From Streptomyces durocortorensis (GTDB lineage: Bacteria; Actinomycetota; Actinomycetes; Streptomycetales; Streptomycetaceae), in assembly GCF_031760065.1 (NCBI RefSeq), contig NZ_CP134500.1:310001-374000 (forward strand): 64,000 bases of DNA, read 5' to 3'. Both the position numbers and the translations under genes were made by a program. The notes beneath the pieces are model-generated. The model was not told the origin of the DNA, searched no databases, and saw only the letters and a list, made by a program, of their open reading frames with translations. Below are positions 19,758-28,700 of this stretch, piece after piece. Numbering within the stretch: position 1 is the stretch's first letter; each line of letters opens with the position of its first letter.

Positions 19758-20825
19758 CTACCTGACGTTCGCCCGTACCAACAGGTAGACGAGGAACGGC
19801 CCGCCGATCGCGGCGGTGACCACACCGACGGGAAGACCGATCGGCAGCGCCGCGCGCGCGACCAGGTCCGAGCCGATCAGCAGCAGCGCGCCCACCAGCC
19901 CGGAGGCGATGATGGGCGGCGTCGGCCACTTCGCCAGGCGCATCGCCACCTGGGGCGCCACCAGCGCGACGAACGGCACCGGACCCGCGGCGCTCACCCC
20001 CACGGCGGCCAGTAGCACCGCGCACAGCAGCAGGACGGCCCGCACACGCGTGTACCGGACGCCCAGCCCGGCGGCGACTTCGTCGCCGAGGTGCATCGGC
20101 TTGAACGAGAAGGCGGCGGCGGCCACGACGACGACGAGGACCAGGGCGCACCAGAACGCCACGCGGACCTCGTCCCACGACCGGTTGTCCAGGGAACCGA
20201 CCAGCCATGCCTGGGCCCGGGCGACATCCCTGAGGTCGGCCGAGACCAGCAGCCAGTTCTTGATCGCCTCCATCACGGCCGTCACCGAGATGCCGATGAG
20301 GATGAGCCGGAAGCCGTCGACCCCGCGCCGCCACGCGAGGAAGTACACCAGCAGCCCCGTGCCGAGACCGCCCAGGAGCGCAGCTGCCGACAGCCCGATC
20401 GACCCGGCGATCGCCGCGCCGGCTCCGCCCGAGACCGTCACCAGGAACACCGCGACGGCGCTCGCTCCGCCGGTGATCCCCAGGATGTCCGGGCTGGCCA
20501 GCGGATTGCGTGCCACGGACTGGGTGATCGCCCCGGACATGCCCAGCACGATGCCCACCAGGAGACCGGCCAGCGCGCGCGGCATCCTCAGGTCCATGAC
20601 GACGAACTCGTCGACCTGTTCACCCTGGCCCAGGATCGTGGCGATCACCCGGGACAGGCCGACGGGGAAGTCCCCGATGCTGATGGAAAGGCAGAAGACC
20701 AGGAAGGTCGCCGCCATGAGGACCAGCGTGAGGAGCACGAGCCAGGGCCGCCAGAAGAACGACACCCGGCCGAGCCGCACGCCCGGCGCCACCACTGTCC
20801 GCGTCTTCACTTCGGTCCCGTTCAT
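19758..20825 (-). CDS. cchD: Iron-siderophore ABC permease CchD (FecCD family)
   Basis: A 355-residue integral membrane permease of the FecCD/BtuC family with about nine to ten helices. It carries the family motifs RMPRALAGLLVGIVLGMSGAI and RNPLASPDILGI near the N-terminus and the LGDEVAAGLG coupling-helix region that contacts the ATPase. With CchC it forms the channel for ferric coelichelin. ATG 20825 is chosen since it overlaps the cchC stop (ATGA) and has AGGAG just upstream; longer starts would overlap cchC. Translational coupling with cchC is likely. Confidence 0.94.
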   Translation of the reverse strand: MNGTEVKTRTVVAPGVRLGRVSFFWRPWLVLLTLVLMAATFLVFCLSISIGDFPVGLSRVIATILGQGEQVDEFVVMDLRMPRALAGLLVGIVLGMSGAITQSVARNPLASPDILGITGGASAVAVFLVTVSGGAGAAIAGSIGLSAAALLGGLGTGLLVYFLAWRRGVDGFRLILIGISVTAVMEAIKNWLLVSADLRDVARAQAWLVGSLDNRSWDEVRVAFWCALVLVVVVAAAAFSFKPMHLGDEVAAGLGVRYTRVRAVLLLCAVLLAAVGVSAAGPVPFVALVAPQVAMRLAKWPTPPIIASGLVGALLLIGSDLVARAALPIGLPVGVVTAAIGGPFLVYLLVRANVR

Positions 20826-21880
20826 GCGCTCCTGAACTTTCCTCGCCACACCAGGACCGCGAAGAACGGGGCGCCCAGGAGCGCGACCACGACGCCCGCG
20901 TCCAGCTCACCGGGCCGCACCACCAGACGGCCCACGATGTCGCAGACCAGCAGGACACCTGCGCCGAGCAGACCCGCGTACGGCACCAGCCAGCGGTAGT
21001 CCGGGCCGGTCAGATAGCGGGCCACATGGGCCACCATGAGCCCGAGGAAGGCGATGGGCCCGCAGGCCGCGGTGGCCGCGCCGGCCAGCAGTGTGATGGA
21101 GACGATGCCGATGGTGCGGCTGGCCGCGAGGTTCACTCCCAGCCCGCGCGCCACATCGTCGCCCAGGTTGAGAAGGTTGAGGGCGGGCAGGGTGACCAGC
21201 GCCAGGACCAGCCCGGCGGCGATGAACGCGGTCACCGGCCAGATGACGTCGAACCCGACTCCGGCCACGGAGCCCGCGTTCCAGAACCGCAGCGCGTTCA
21301 GCGACTTCTGGTCGGAGAGCGCGACCGCTGTGGTCATCGCCGCGAGGAACACCGTGACGCCCTGTCCGGCGAGGGCGAGCGTCAGCGGGTTGCCCGCGCC
21401 CCTGCCGATGCTCGCCAGGCCGAAGACGAGGACACCCGCGACCGCCGCGCCCAGGAAGGCGAACCAGACGTACTGGAACGGGTTGCTGAGCCCGAGCACG
21501 GCGATCACCGACACCACGGCGAAGGAGGCCCCGGCGTTCACCCCCAACAGCCCTGTGTCGGCTATGGGGTTGCGCGTGTATCCCTGGATCAGCGCACCGC
21601 CCACCCCCAGGGCCAGGCCCGCCACGAGTGCGAGGACCGTACGGGGCAGGCGCACGGTCTGCACGATGAGCCGGATCTCGGTGAGCCGCTGGTCGGTATC
21701 GGGGTCCGCGAACAGCCCGTGCCAGACCTCGGCCGGGGTCAACGCGCGTGCGCCGACGGCCAGGGACACCGCGACCGCTGCCACCAGGGTCGCGGCGAGG
21801 ACTCCCATCCCGGCAACCCGCCTTCTACGAAGGTGCGTTGACCCTGCGGGCGCAGGGCGTTCCACTGCAATCGCGCGCAT
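20822..21880 (-). CDS. cchC: Iron-siderophore ABC permease CchC (FecCD family)
   Basis: A 352-residue permease of the FecCD family with motifs RLPRTVLALVAGLALGVGGALI, RNPIADTGLLGVNAGA and the LGDDVARGLG coupling region. It is the partner of CchD in ferric-coelichelin import. The ATG at 21880 is the first sensible start after cchB (stop at 21924), giving an N-terminal arginine-rich segment before the first helix. No strong ribosome site is visible (AAAGGG 15 bases away). It is in one unit with cchB, cchD and probably cchE. Confidence 0.92.
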   Translation of the reverse strand: MRAIAVERPAPAGSTHLRRRRVAGMGVLAATLVAAVAVSLAVGARALTPAEVWHGLFADPDTDQRLTEIRLIVQTVRLPRTVLALVAGLALGVGGALIQGYTRNPIADTGLLGVNAGASFAVVSVIAVLGLSNPFQYVWFAFLGAAVAGVLVFGLASIGRGAGNPLTLALAGQGVTVFLAAMTTAVALSDQKSLNALRFWNAGSVAGVGFDVIWPVTAFIAAGLVLALVTLPALNLLNLGDDVARGLGVNLAASRTIGIVSITLLAGAATAACGPIAFLGLMVAHVARYLTGPDYRWLVPYAGLLGAGVLLVCDIVGRLVVRPGELDAGVVVALLGAPFFAVLVWRGKFRSA

Positions 21881-21923
21881 GTCGACGAACGATATCCCTT
21901 TGATCGGAACGGGGACGCGGGCT

Positions 21924-23291
21924 TCAGCCCGCTGCCGCCTCAGCCGCACCCGTACCCCCCTCGACGACCGGCCGGGACTCGTCGGAGGTGGACTTGACGC
22001 GGCGGTCGAGCAGCGAGTCCAGGATTTCCCCGACCCGTATGGCGGTGTTGGAAAGCAAGGACGTCGTGATCCCGTGCGTGTGCTCCGTACCGCCCTGGAG
22101 GTAGATGCCGCAGCGCAGTTCGGGGCCGGTCGCGATCCGGTAGTCGCGCTCGACCCGGACGCGGCCCGCGTCGTCGCGCAGGCAGCGCCCGGCGACCTCG
22201 CCGAGCAGGCCGAGCGGATCGGCGGGGCTGTAGCCGGTGGCGAAGACCACGACATCGGCGTCCAGGGTGGATTCCTCGTCCGTCACCAGGGACTTCACCG
22301 TGGCGCGCACCCGGTCGTCCGCCGTTTCCACTCCGGTGACCCGGGACACGTTGAGGAAGCGCAGCCGTTCGGTGCCGAGGACCTTTTCCCGGTACATCTG
22401 CCGGTAGAGGTCGTCGATCAGGTCGATGTCCACCACGGAGTAGTTGGTGTTGCCGTGGTAGGCCATCAGTTGGCTCTTGACGTCCTCGGGCGCGGCGAAG
22501 TAGTCGTCGACCGCCGCGGGGTCGAAGATCCGGTTGGCGAAGCTGCTGTCGTCGGCGGGGCTGTAGCCGTATCGGGAGAACACCGCGCAGACCTCCGCGT
22601 CCGGGAAACGGCGGTGCAGATAGGCGACGTTCTCGGCGGCGCTCTGACCGGCTCCGACGACGACGAACCGGGAGGGCGACGCACCCTCCAGGCCGTCGAC
22701 CTTCCGCAGCAGGTCTGAGTTGTGCCAGACCCTCTCCCCGCGCTCGACGCCGTCCGGCATGAGAGGGCGCAGCCCGGTACCGATGACGAGGTTGCGGGCC
22801 CGGTGCACCTCAAGGCCCTCTCGGGAACGGACGGTCACGTCGAGGTGCTCCACCACGCCGTCGCAGACGAACGGCGAGACGGAGACGACTTCGTGGCCGT
22901 AGGAGACCAGATCCTCGACCTGGGCCGCCGCCCACTCGAAGTAGTCGTGGAACTCCACCCGCAGCGGGAAGAGGTTCTTGTGGTTGATGAAATCGATCAG
23001 CCTGCCCCTGCTCTGCAGGTAGCAGAGGAAGCTGTACTGGCTGGCCGGGTTCCGGAGCGTCACCAGGTCCTTGAGGAAGGACACCTGCATGGTGGCGTCG
23101 TCGATGAGCATGCCCCGGTGCCAGCCGAAGCTCGCCTGCTGCTCGAAGAAGTGAGCGGTGACCGGCTCCTGCCCGCCGACGCCGGCGTTGTGCTCGCTGA
23201 GCGCGATCGCCATGGCCACATTGGACGGACCGAAGCCGATGCCGATGAGGTCGTGGACCAGCGGTGTGTCGCCAGGAAGAACCTGTGACAT
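21924..23291 (-). CDS. cchB: L-ornithine N5-monooxygenase CchB
   Basis: A 455-residue flavin-dependent N-hydroxylating monooxygenase (SidA/PvdA/IucD type). The FAD-binding GIGFGPSN is near residue 17, the NADPH-binding GAGQSAAE near the middle, and the C-terminal FATGYSPADPL is the characteristic ATGY motif. It converts ornithine to N5-hydroxy-ornithine, the precursor of residues 1 and 3 of coelichelin. ATG 23291 has GGGAG four bases upstream. It is transcribed divergently from cchA across a 249-base region holding two iron boxes. Confidence 0.95.
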   Translation of the reverse strand: MSQVLPGDTPLVHDLIGIGFGPSNVAMAIALSEHNAGVGGQEPVTAHFFEQQASFGWHRGMLIDDATMQVSFLKDLVTLRNPASQYSFLCYLQSRGRLIDFINHKNLFPLRVEFHDYFEWAAAQVEDLVSYGHEVVSVSPFVCDGVVEHLDVTVRSREGLEVHRARNLVIGTGLRPLMPDGVERGERVWHNSDLLRKVDGLEGASPSRFVVVGAGQSAAENVAYLHRRFPDAEVCAVFSRYGYSPADDSSFANRIFDPAAVDDYFAAPEDVKSQLMAYHGNTNYSVVDIDLIDDLYRQMYREKVLGTERLRFLNVSRVTGVETADDRVRATVKSLVTDEESTLDADVVVFATGYSPADPLGLLGEVAGRCLRDDAGRVRVERDYRIATGPELRCGIYLQGGTEHTHGITTSLLSNTAIRVGEILDSLLDRRVKSTSDESRPVVEGGTGAAEAAAG

Positions 23292-23378
23292 GTCACTCCC
23301 ATCGTCCAGGAAGGACGCCTGTCAGGCGCGGAGGGAAGGCGAAGGATCGGCAGGCCGAAAGAGCCGCCCAATGTGAAC

Positions 23379-23397
23379 TTAGGTGAGCCTAAGCTCA
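23379..23397 (-). promoter_or_regulatory. Iron box in front of cchB
   Basis: TTAGGTGAGCCTAAGCTCA on the plus strand matches the reverse complement of the DmdR iron-box consensus at 17 of 19 positions, the best site in the window. It lies about 90 bases before the cchB ATG and most likely controls the cchBCDE unit. Confidence 0.88.
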
Positions 23398-23484
23398 CTT
23401 GGTGGCGTTGTCGATAGGGCCGACTGGCTGAGGCATTAGCTGACAGAGCGTCAACCATGGCTTGAAACAAGCCCTGTTGCAGCA

Positions 23485-23503
23485 CCAGGTAAGGCTTGCT
23501 TTA
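23485..23503 (+). promoter_or_regulatory. Iron-box-like site in front of cchA
   Basis: CCAGGTAAGGCTTGCTTTA keeps AGGT and AAGGCT of the iron-box consensus (12 of 19 matches) and lies about 40 bases upstream of cchA, a suitable promoter position for iron-dependent repression of cchA. Confidence 0.55.
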
Positions 23504-23540
23504 CTTGCCGCGGTCCATCCCCGCCCCAAGGAGGTACCCC

Positions 23541-24488
23541 ATGCGGGTCGTCATGTTCGGTTACCAGACCTGGGGGCACCGCACCCTGCAAGCCCTCCTC
23601 GAATCCGAGCACACGGTGGTGCTGGTCGTGACGCACCCCAAGAGCGAGCACGCGTACGAGAGGATCTGGAGCGACTCCGTCGCCGACCTCGCCGAGGAGC
23701 ACGGCGTGCCGGTCCTGATCCGCAACCGGCCCGACGACGAGGAGCTGTTCCAGCGCCTCAAGGAGGCGGACGCGGACATCATCGTGGCCAACAACTGGCG
23801 GACCTGGATCCCTCCGCGCATCTTCGGCCTTCCCCGGCACGGCACGCTGAACGTCCATGACTCACTGCTGCCGAAGTACGCCGGGTTCTCGCCGCTGATC
23901 TGGGCGCTGCTCAACGGCGAGAGCGAAGTCGGCGTGACCGCGCACCTGATGGACGAGGAACTCGACGCGGGTGACATCGTCCGGCAGGAGGCGATCCCGG
24001 TCGGACCGACGGACACCGCCACCGACCTCTTCCACCGGACCGTCGACCTCATCGCCCCGGTCACCATCGGCGCCCTCGACCTCATCGCCTCCGGGCAGAC
24101 CGAGTTCACCCCGCAGGACCGCTCCCGGGCGACCTTCTTCCACAAGCGTTCCACCGAGGACATCCGCATCGACTGGAGCTGGCCGGCGGAAGACCTCGAA
24201 CGCCTGGTCCGCGCCCAGTCCGCCCCGTACCCCAGCGCGTTCACCTACCACAAGGGCAAGCGGCTCGAAGTCCTCACCGCCGTCGTCTCCCGGAACAACT
24301 ACGGCGGTACGCCCGGCCGCATCTTCTACCGGGAGGGCGAGGGCGTGGTCATCGTCGCCGGAGCCGGCGCCCGCACCGGCCGCAACCGCGGCCTGGCCAT
24401 CACCCGCGTGCGGACGGAGGACGGCCGCGAACTGCCCGCGACCGACTACTTCACCTCCATGGGCGGGTACCTCACGGGGCGCCCCTGA
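23541..24488 (+). CDS. cchA: N5-hydroxyornithine formyltransferase CchA
   Basis: A 315-residue protein of the methionyl-tRNA formyltransferase family. The folate-binding N-terminal Rossmann domain carries the catalytic Asn (IIVANNW), the NVHDSLLPKYAGFSP loop with the catalytic His, and an Asp in the LDAGDIV segment; a small C-terminal OB-like domain follows. It transfers a formyl group from formyl-tetrahydrofolate to N5-hydroxy-ornithine, making the substrate for the first NRPS module. ATG 23541 has AAGGAGG at 23528-23534; upstream in-frame starts lack one. It ends in front of a 16-bp hairpin terminator, closing the coelichelin locus. Confidence 0.94.
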   Translation: MRVVMFGYQTWGHRTLQALLESEHTVVLVVTHPKSEHAYERIWSDSVADLAEEHGVPVLIRNRPDDEELFQRLKEADADIIVANNWRTWIPPRIFGLPRHGTLNVHDSLLPKYAGFSPLIWALLNGESEVGVTAHLMDEELDAGDIVRQEAIPVGPTDTATDLFHRTVDLIAPVTIGALDLIASGQTEFTPQDRSRATFFHKRSTEDIRIDWSWPAEDLERLVRAQSAPYPSAFTYHKGKRLEVLTAVVSRNNYGGTPGRIFYREGEGVVIVAGAGARTGRNRGLAITRVRTEDGRELPATDYFTSMGGYLTGRP

Positions 24489-24520
24489 CACACCTGCGGC
24501 ACACTCACACGTTCCGAACC

Positions 24521-24566
24521 GGCGGGTCCGGTCCGCGGCCGCAACGGCCTGCGGACCGGGCCCGCC
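24521..24566 (+). terminator. Strong hairpin terminator after cchA
   Basis: A 16-bp stem (GGCGGGTCCGGTCCGC at 24521-24536 with 24551-24566, one G-T pair) and a 14-base loop lie 32 bases after the cchA stop. It marks the end of the coelichelin locus. Confidence 0.85.
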
Positions 24567-25077
24567 GCGTTGCGCGCTCCCCCGGGTGTCCGGCGCGCCG
24601 GCGCCGACAGCAGTCCGGCCATCGCCAGCAGACCGGTGATCCCCTTTGTGCACCGTAATTCATCAAGAAGTTGACGATCAGTCAGCCATACCGGTGCCCA
24701 TGAGCCGCCTGGCATGCTGCGCAGCAGGTCGACGGGTCGGCAGCTGCCGGGGCGTACGAGGTCGGCCACCTCCACGATCGCGGCGGGCGCCCCGCCCAAC
24801 CCGTACCAGCACCGCCGTACGAGCCGCCGACGAGCCCGCGAGCAGCTGCCTGACGCCGCGTTCCCGTGGCGCGCACGGCAGCGGAACGGTCGTTCCGCAC
24901 GGATGGCTCGCCCCAGCGAGGCCGCAGCGGCACCTCGGCGGCGGAACCGGGCCGCGTTCGAACAGGGGCATGAGCGGCCGACCGGCAGGGGCGGCCGACC
25001 TGCAGGGGCGGAGCCCGGTTCCGGATGCGCTCGCACCGGAGCCGGCTTCCGGATGGGTTCGCGCACACCTCTTGTTG
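24567..25077. other. Gene-poor stretch with short imperfect repeats
   Basis: No ORF here shows a recognisable family. Overlapping short minus-strand frames (for example across 24690-25118) look arginine/alanine-rich and random, although one frame contains LLAMAGLLSAP, which could be debris of a membrane protein. Two pairs of imperfect tandem copies occur: GACCGGCAGGGGCGG/GACCTGCAGGGGCGG near 24979-25010, and two copies around TTCCGGATG near 25011-25066. I regard it as decayed intergenic DNA. Confidence 0.4.
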
Positions 25078-25093
25078 ATTGGTATGGACCAAT
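25078..25093 (+). promoter_or_regulatory. DasR-like dre element before the LPMO gene
   Basis: ATTGGTATGGACCAAT resembles the DasR-responsive element consensus ACTGGTCTAGACCACT (12 of 16 positions, with TGGT and GACCA half-sites intact). It lies about 110 bases before a chitin-active LPMO gene, where DasR control by N-acetylglucosamine metabolites is expected in Streptomyces. Confidence 0.65.
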
Positions 25094-25204
25094 GCCATCC
25101 TGCTGGCGCAGACACCACCCCCTAACTCCCCTCATGCGGGCTGGTGTTACTGAGACACCTCAAGAACCTCCCGACGGCCCCTACACGTACGAGAGTGAGC
25201 CCCG

Positions 25205-26074
25205 ATGCCCTCTGCCCGGCGCCTTTTCGCCGCAGCCTCCGTTGTCGCCTCCGCCGCGACCTTCGTGTCCCTGACACCCTCGCCCGCGAGCGCGCACGGC
25301 TCCGTGTTCGGCCCGGTCAGCCGGGTGAGCGCCTGCTTCGCCGAAGGTCCGGAGGCGCCGAAGTCCCAGGTCTGCAAGGATCTTGTCGCCGACTCGGGGA
25401 CGCAACCGCTGTACGACTGGAACGAGGTGAACATCGCCGACGCCGACGGCCGACACCAGGAGGTCATTCCCGACGGCAAGCTCTGTTCCGCCAACCGCGA
25501 GAAGTACCGCGCCCTGGACTGGGCCCGCACCGACTGGCCCGCCACGACGGTGGCCGCGGGTTCCTACGACTTCGACGTGAGGGTCACCGCGCCCCACCTG
25601 GGCACCATGACGATGTACATCACCAAGCAGGGCTTCGACCCGGCCAAGCCGTTGAAGTGGTCCGACCTGGACCCGACGCCAGTGGGTACCCATCCCACGC
25701 CACGCACCAGCGACAACGGCTACTACCACTTCACCGGCTCCCTCCCCGCCCGTACGGGCCGCCACATCATCTACAAGGTCTGGCAGCGCCACGACAGCCC
25801 CGAGGCGTTCTACGGCTGTTCGGATGTCGTCTTCGGCACAGCGGGCGCATCCGCTGCCAAGGTTCCGGCCGAGAACAGGATCGAGGCGGGCGCGGCCCAC
25901 TCGACCGTCAGCCACAAGGGCCACGGCGGGGACGAGCACGCGCCCGTACTGGTCTCCGCCGCATCGCGGCCCGCCGACTCCCCGCTGTCAGGCGGCGTGG
26001 CCTGGGCAGCCGGCGCTTCCCTGTTCGCGGTGGGCGTCCTGCTCTTCGGCCGCGGCCGCCGCCGGACGAGCTGA
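25205..26074 (+). CDS. Secreted AA10 lytic polysaccharide monooxygenase, membrane-anchored
   Basis: 289 residues. A signal peptide ends in SPASA, so the mature protein starts HGSVFGP with the N-terminal His of the copper histidine brace. The AA10 domain continues to about residue 205 with the second brace His in VTAPHLGTMTMYITKQGFDP and Cys pairs. A linker with four spaced His (HSTVSHKGHGGDEH) leads to a C-terminal helix (GGVAWAAGASLFAVGVLLF) and RGRRR tail, so it is tethered to the membrane rather than free; no sortase motif or separate CBM is seen. It oxidatively cleaves chitin or cellulose; the upstream dre-like site favours chitin. Confidence 0.9.
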   Translation: MPSARRLFAAASVVASAATFVSLTPSPASAHGSVFGPVSRVSACFAEGPEAPKSQVCKDLVADSGTQPLYDWNEVNIADADGRHQEVIPDGKLCSANREKYRALDWARTDWPATTVAAGSYDFDVRVTAPHLGTMTMYITKQGFDPAKPLKWSDLDPTPVGTHPTPRTSDNGYYHFTGSLPARTGRHIIYKVWQRHDSPEAFYGCSDVVFGTAGASAAKVPAENRIEAGAAHSTVSHKGHGGDEHAPVLVSAASRPADSPLSGGVAWAAGASLFAVGVLLFGRGRRRTS

Positions 26075-26160
26075 GACACCGGCTCTCCGAGCTGCCCCTC
26101 GTCATCCAGCCTCGGACCTGGGCGCCGCTGCGAGGAGAGCCCGGGTACGGCCCGGCCCCC

Positions 26161-26221
26161 GCCTGCCGACCGCACGTTTCGCCACCTCCCGCCTCCGCGG
26201 AGCGGGTTGCGGTCGGCAGGC
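26161..26221 (+). terminator. Large inverted repeat after the LPMO gene
   Basis: A perfect 14-bp repeat (GCCTGCCGACCGCA at 26161-26174, complement at 26208-26221) encloses a 33-base loop. It is placed to terminate the LPMO transcript. The rest of the 336-base gap to the metal-transport operon shows no Zur-type box (TGAAAATGATTTTCA) or other recognised site. Confidence 0.55.
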
Positions 26222-26410
26222 CGCCCGCGGCCGTATCCCGATCGGGCGACTCCGCAGCCTCACACCGCACACGCTGCTCCGGTGTTCAGAAGTACGTGGG
26301 CGAAATCCCGCGGGCACCCGGGAACTGTGGCCCGTCGACACCCGACTACTGGGACGCGGGCGGTGGACACCCGTCGCTCCGCAGGGTTCGGTGCCGGGGA
26401 AAGGTGTGGG

Positions 26411-27046
26411 ATGGGCGGGCTGGACGTACGCATGAGAGGGGTGAGCTGTCGGCACGGCCGCGTCGAGGCGGTGTCCGAAGTCGACCTGGAGATCGCCGCC
26501 GGTGAGCGTGTGGCGCTGACGGGCACGAACGGCTCCGGTAAGACCACCTTGCTGCGCGCGATGCTCGGCCTGCACCGCCAGGTGACCGGATCGATCTCGG
26601 TCGGCGGCCGGGAGACCGGCTCCCCCGCCGAGTGGTCCTGGCGGCGCCGGGCATGCGCCTGGATACCCCAGAAGCCGGCCGCGGGCCGGTTCCCCCTCCT
26701 CGGTGCCGAGTTGCTCGCCAGCAGTACGGCGCCCCGGGACGCGGGCGAAGCCGCCTGTCGGCTGGGCGTCGGGGACCTGGTCGGACGTCCTCTGCACACG
26801 CTCTCCGGCGGCCAGTTGCAGCGTATGTATCTGGCCCGGGCGATCGGCTGCGTCGCCGCGGGTGCACAGGTGCTGCTGGCCGACGAGCCCACCGCCGCCC
26901 TGGACTTCAACGGGCAGGAGAAGGCTGCGGACGTCCTCACCTCACTGCCGGTCACCCTGGTCGTGGTGACGCACGACCGGGCTCTGGCCGGCCGTTGCGA
27001 CCGCGTGCTGGAGATGGCGGCGGGCCGGCTGCGAGAGGTCCGGTGA
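26411..27046 (+). CDS. Metal ABC transporter ATPase (ZnuC/TroB-like)
   Basis: 211 residues, a compact ABC ATPase: Walker A GTNGSGKTT, Q-loop WIPQKP, signature LSGGQLQRMYLARAI, Walker B VLLADEPTAALD and H-loop VVTHDRAL. It energises import of a divalent metal through the downstream permease. ATG 26411 follows a GGGGAAAGG ribosome site. The stop overlaps the next gene's GTG (GTGA), indicating coupling. The family's metal cannot be fixed from the ATPase; zinc or manganese is usual. It is followed by permease and binding protein in one operon. Confidence 0.85.
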   Translation: MGGLDVRMRGVSCRHGRVEAVSEVDLEIAAGERVALTGTNGSGKTTLLRAMLGLHRQVTGSISVGGRETGSPAEWSWRRRACAWIPQKPAAGRFPLLGAELLASSTAPRDAGEAACRLGVGDLVGRPLHTLSGGQLQRMYLARAIGCVAAGAQVLLADEPTAALDFNGQEKAADVLTSLPVTLVVVTHDRALAGRCDRVLEMAAGRLREVR

Positions 27047-27918
27047 ACCCGGTCCACTTCGCCACCGCCGATCTGGGCGAGCTGCTCCAGCTGCTTCCCG
27101 TCCAGCGGGCCGGCCTCGCTCTGCTCCTCGCGGCGATCGGCCTGCCCGTCATCGGGGTGGTCATCGTCGGGCTCGACATCATGCCGGTCCGGTTCGCGAT
27201 GATGCATGTGGCTCTGCTCGGTATCGCGGTCGGGCTGCTCACCGGCCTGGACCCCATGCTGTGCGCGCTCGTCGCCTGTGCACTCGCCGGAGCCGGAGTC
27301 GCCCCGCTCGCCCGCACACCCGACGGGCTGTCCGGAGCCATGGGCCTGCTGATGAGCCTGGCCATCGCTGCCGCACTGCTGCTGCTCGCCGTCTCGGGGG
27401 TCAACGCCTCCGGGGCCTTCGCCCTCCTGTGGGGGTCGATCCTCTCGGTCGGTACGTCCGACCTGATCGTGCTCGGCGTGCTGGCCGCCGCCGTCCCCGG
27501 CCTGTTCTGGTGGCGGCGGCGTGACATCGGCCTGCTCCTGCACGACCGGGAGCTGGCCCAGTGCTCCGGTGTCCCCGTCCGCGCGCTGACCGCGATTCTC
27601 CTCGTCCTCGTCGCGATCGCCGTAGCCGGGGCGATCAAGCTCACCGGCGCCCTCCTCGTCGACGCCCTGACGCTGCTCCCCGCGCTCGCCGCTCGCCGCC
27701 TGGGCAGCTCCCTGAAGTCGATCACCCTCTGGGCGGTCGGTATCGGGGTGGCCGTCAACGCGACCGGATTCCTGCTGGCCCTGTGGCTGGACTGGCCGCC
27801 CGGCCCCGTACTCGTCCTGACGGCGGGGGCTCTCGTCCTCGCCGTGCACTTCGTACCCGAACGGAGAATCAGCTCATGGCGCGCACCCGCGTCCGCATCA
27901 CTTCCCTCCTCGCACTGA
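27043..27918 (+). CDS. Metal ABC transporter permease (ZnuB/TroC-like, ABC-3 family)
   Basis: A 291-residue membrane protein with about eight helices of the ABC-3 family (IGVVIVGLDIMPVRFAMMHVALLGIAVG; later AIAVAGAIKLTGALLVDALTLLPALAA, the conserved region for this family). It forms the channel for a divalent metal. GTG 27043 overlaps the ATPase stop by four bases. Its 3' end overlaps the binding-protein start by 43 bases, so all three are translated together. Confidence 0.88.
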   Translation: MNPVHFATADLGELLQLLPVQRAGLALLLAAIGLPVIGVVIVGLDIMPVRFAMMHVALLGIAVGLLTGLDPMLCALVACALAGAGVAPLARTPDGLSGAMGLLMSLAIAAALLLLAVSGVNASGAFALLWGSILSVGTSDLIVLGVLAAAVPGLFWWRRRDIGLLLHDRELAQCSGVPVRALTAILLVLVAIAVAGAIKLTGALLVDALTLLPALAARRLGSSLKSITLWAVGIGVAVNATGFLLALWLDWPPGPVLVLTAGALVLAVHFVPERRISSWRAPASASLPSSH

Positions 27919-28682
27919 GCGCGGCACTCGCCCTCGTCACCGGCTGCGGAGACGGCACCGGCCCCAAGGCCTCCGACGACGCCCGGGCCGCAGCGAAGGA
28001 CAAGCCTGTCGTGGTGGTGACCACGACCTGGGAGGGCGCTTTCGCGAAGGCCGCCGGAGCCGAGGACGTCAAGGTCATCGTGCCGCAGTCCGTCCACCAC
28101 GCCCCGGACTACGACCCGAAGCCCTCGGACCTGGCTGCCGTGGCCGAAGCGGACTTCGTGCTGTACGCGCCCTTCGAGCCGTACGCGGCGAAGATCAAGG
28201 AGGCGGCGGGTTCCGGGGCGAGGCTGGTCGAGGTCGATCTCGACAACGACCCCGCCAAGGTCAGGGCGGAGGTCGGCAAACTGGGCGCGCTCTTCGGTAC
28301 GGAGGACGCCGCGACGGAGTGGAAGGCCGGGTTCGATACCGAGTACGACCGGCTGAACAAGGATGTCCAGGGCGCATGGCCCGGCGGCAAGGCCCCCTCC
28401 GTCGTCTCCCAGGTCTTCACCACCTGGGCCGCGACGCTGGCGGGCGCCACCGTGGCGGGTACCTACGGGCCGGAAGCGGTGACTCCGGCGCAGCTCGCCG
28501 AACTCTCCGCGAAGCAGCCGTCCCTGGTGCTGGACAACGCCCATATGTCCACCGGGACGGTGCTGCCCGACTCCGGTGCCGAGCAGGTCGACATCGTCAA
28601 CTACCCGGGGGACGACCTGGACCTGCTGTCGGTCTACCGCAACGCGGCGACCGAGCTCATGAAGGCCATGGGTACCTCCTGA
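27876..28682 (+). CDS. Metal-binding lipoprotein (ZnuA/TroA-like)
   Basis: 268 residues with a lipobox (ALVTGCG) after a short signal. The TroA-type domain shows metal ligands expected from the family: His in QSVHHAPDYDP, His in VLDNAHMSTG, and an acidic residue in VDIVNYPGDDLDLL. There is no His-rich loop typical of many zinc ZnuA proteins. It should deliver Zn2+ or Mn2+ to the permease. The gene ends shortly before a perfect 17-bp terminator. Its neighbourhood includes a copper-dependent LPMO, so another metal cannot be excluded. Confidence 0.85.
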   Translation: MARTRVRITSLLALSAALALVTGCGDGTGPKASDDARAAAKDKPVVVVTTTWEGAFAKAAGAEDVKVIVPQSVHHAPDYDPKPSDLAAVAEADFVLYAPFEPYAAKIKEAAGSGARLVEVDLDNDPAKVRAEVGKLGALFGTEDAATEWKAGFDTEYDRLNKDVQGAWPGGKAPSVVSQVFTTWAATLAGATVAGTYGPEAVTPAQLAELSAKQPSLVLDNAHMSTGTVLPDSGAEQVDIVNYPGDDLDLLSVYRNAATELMKAMGTS

Positions 28683-28700
28683 CCATTGGCCCGGCCACCC

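Noticed and set aside
24678..25118. Minus-strand frames that could be a degraded gene
   Set aside because: Several overlapping frames of similar length exist and none has a recognisable family or a ribosome site; no safe call is possible.
26222..26410. Zur box ahead of the metal ABC operon
   Set aside because: No sequence close to TGAAAATGATTTTCA or its Streptomyces form was found, so zinc control is not claimed.
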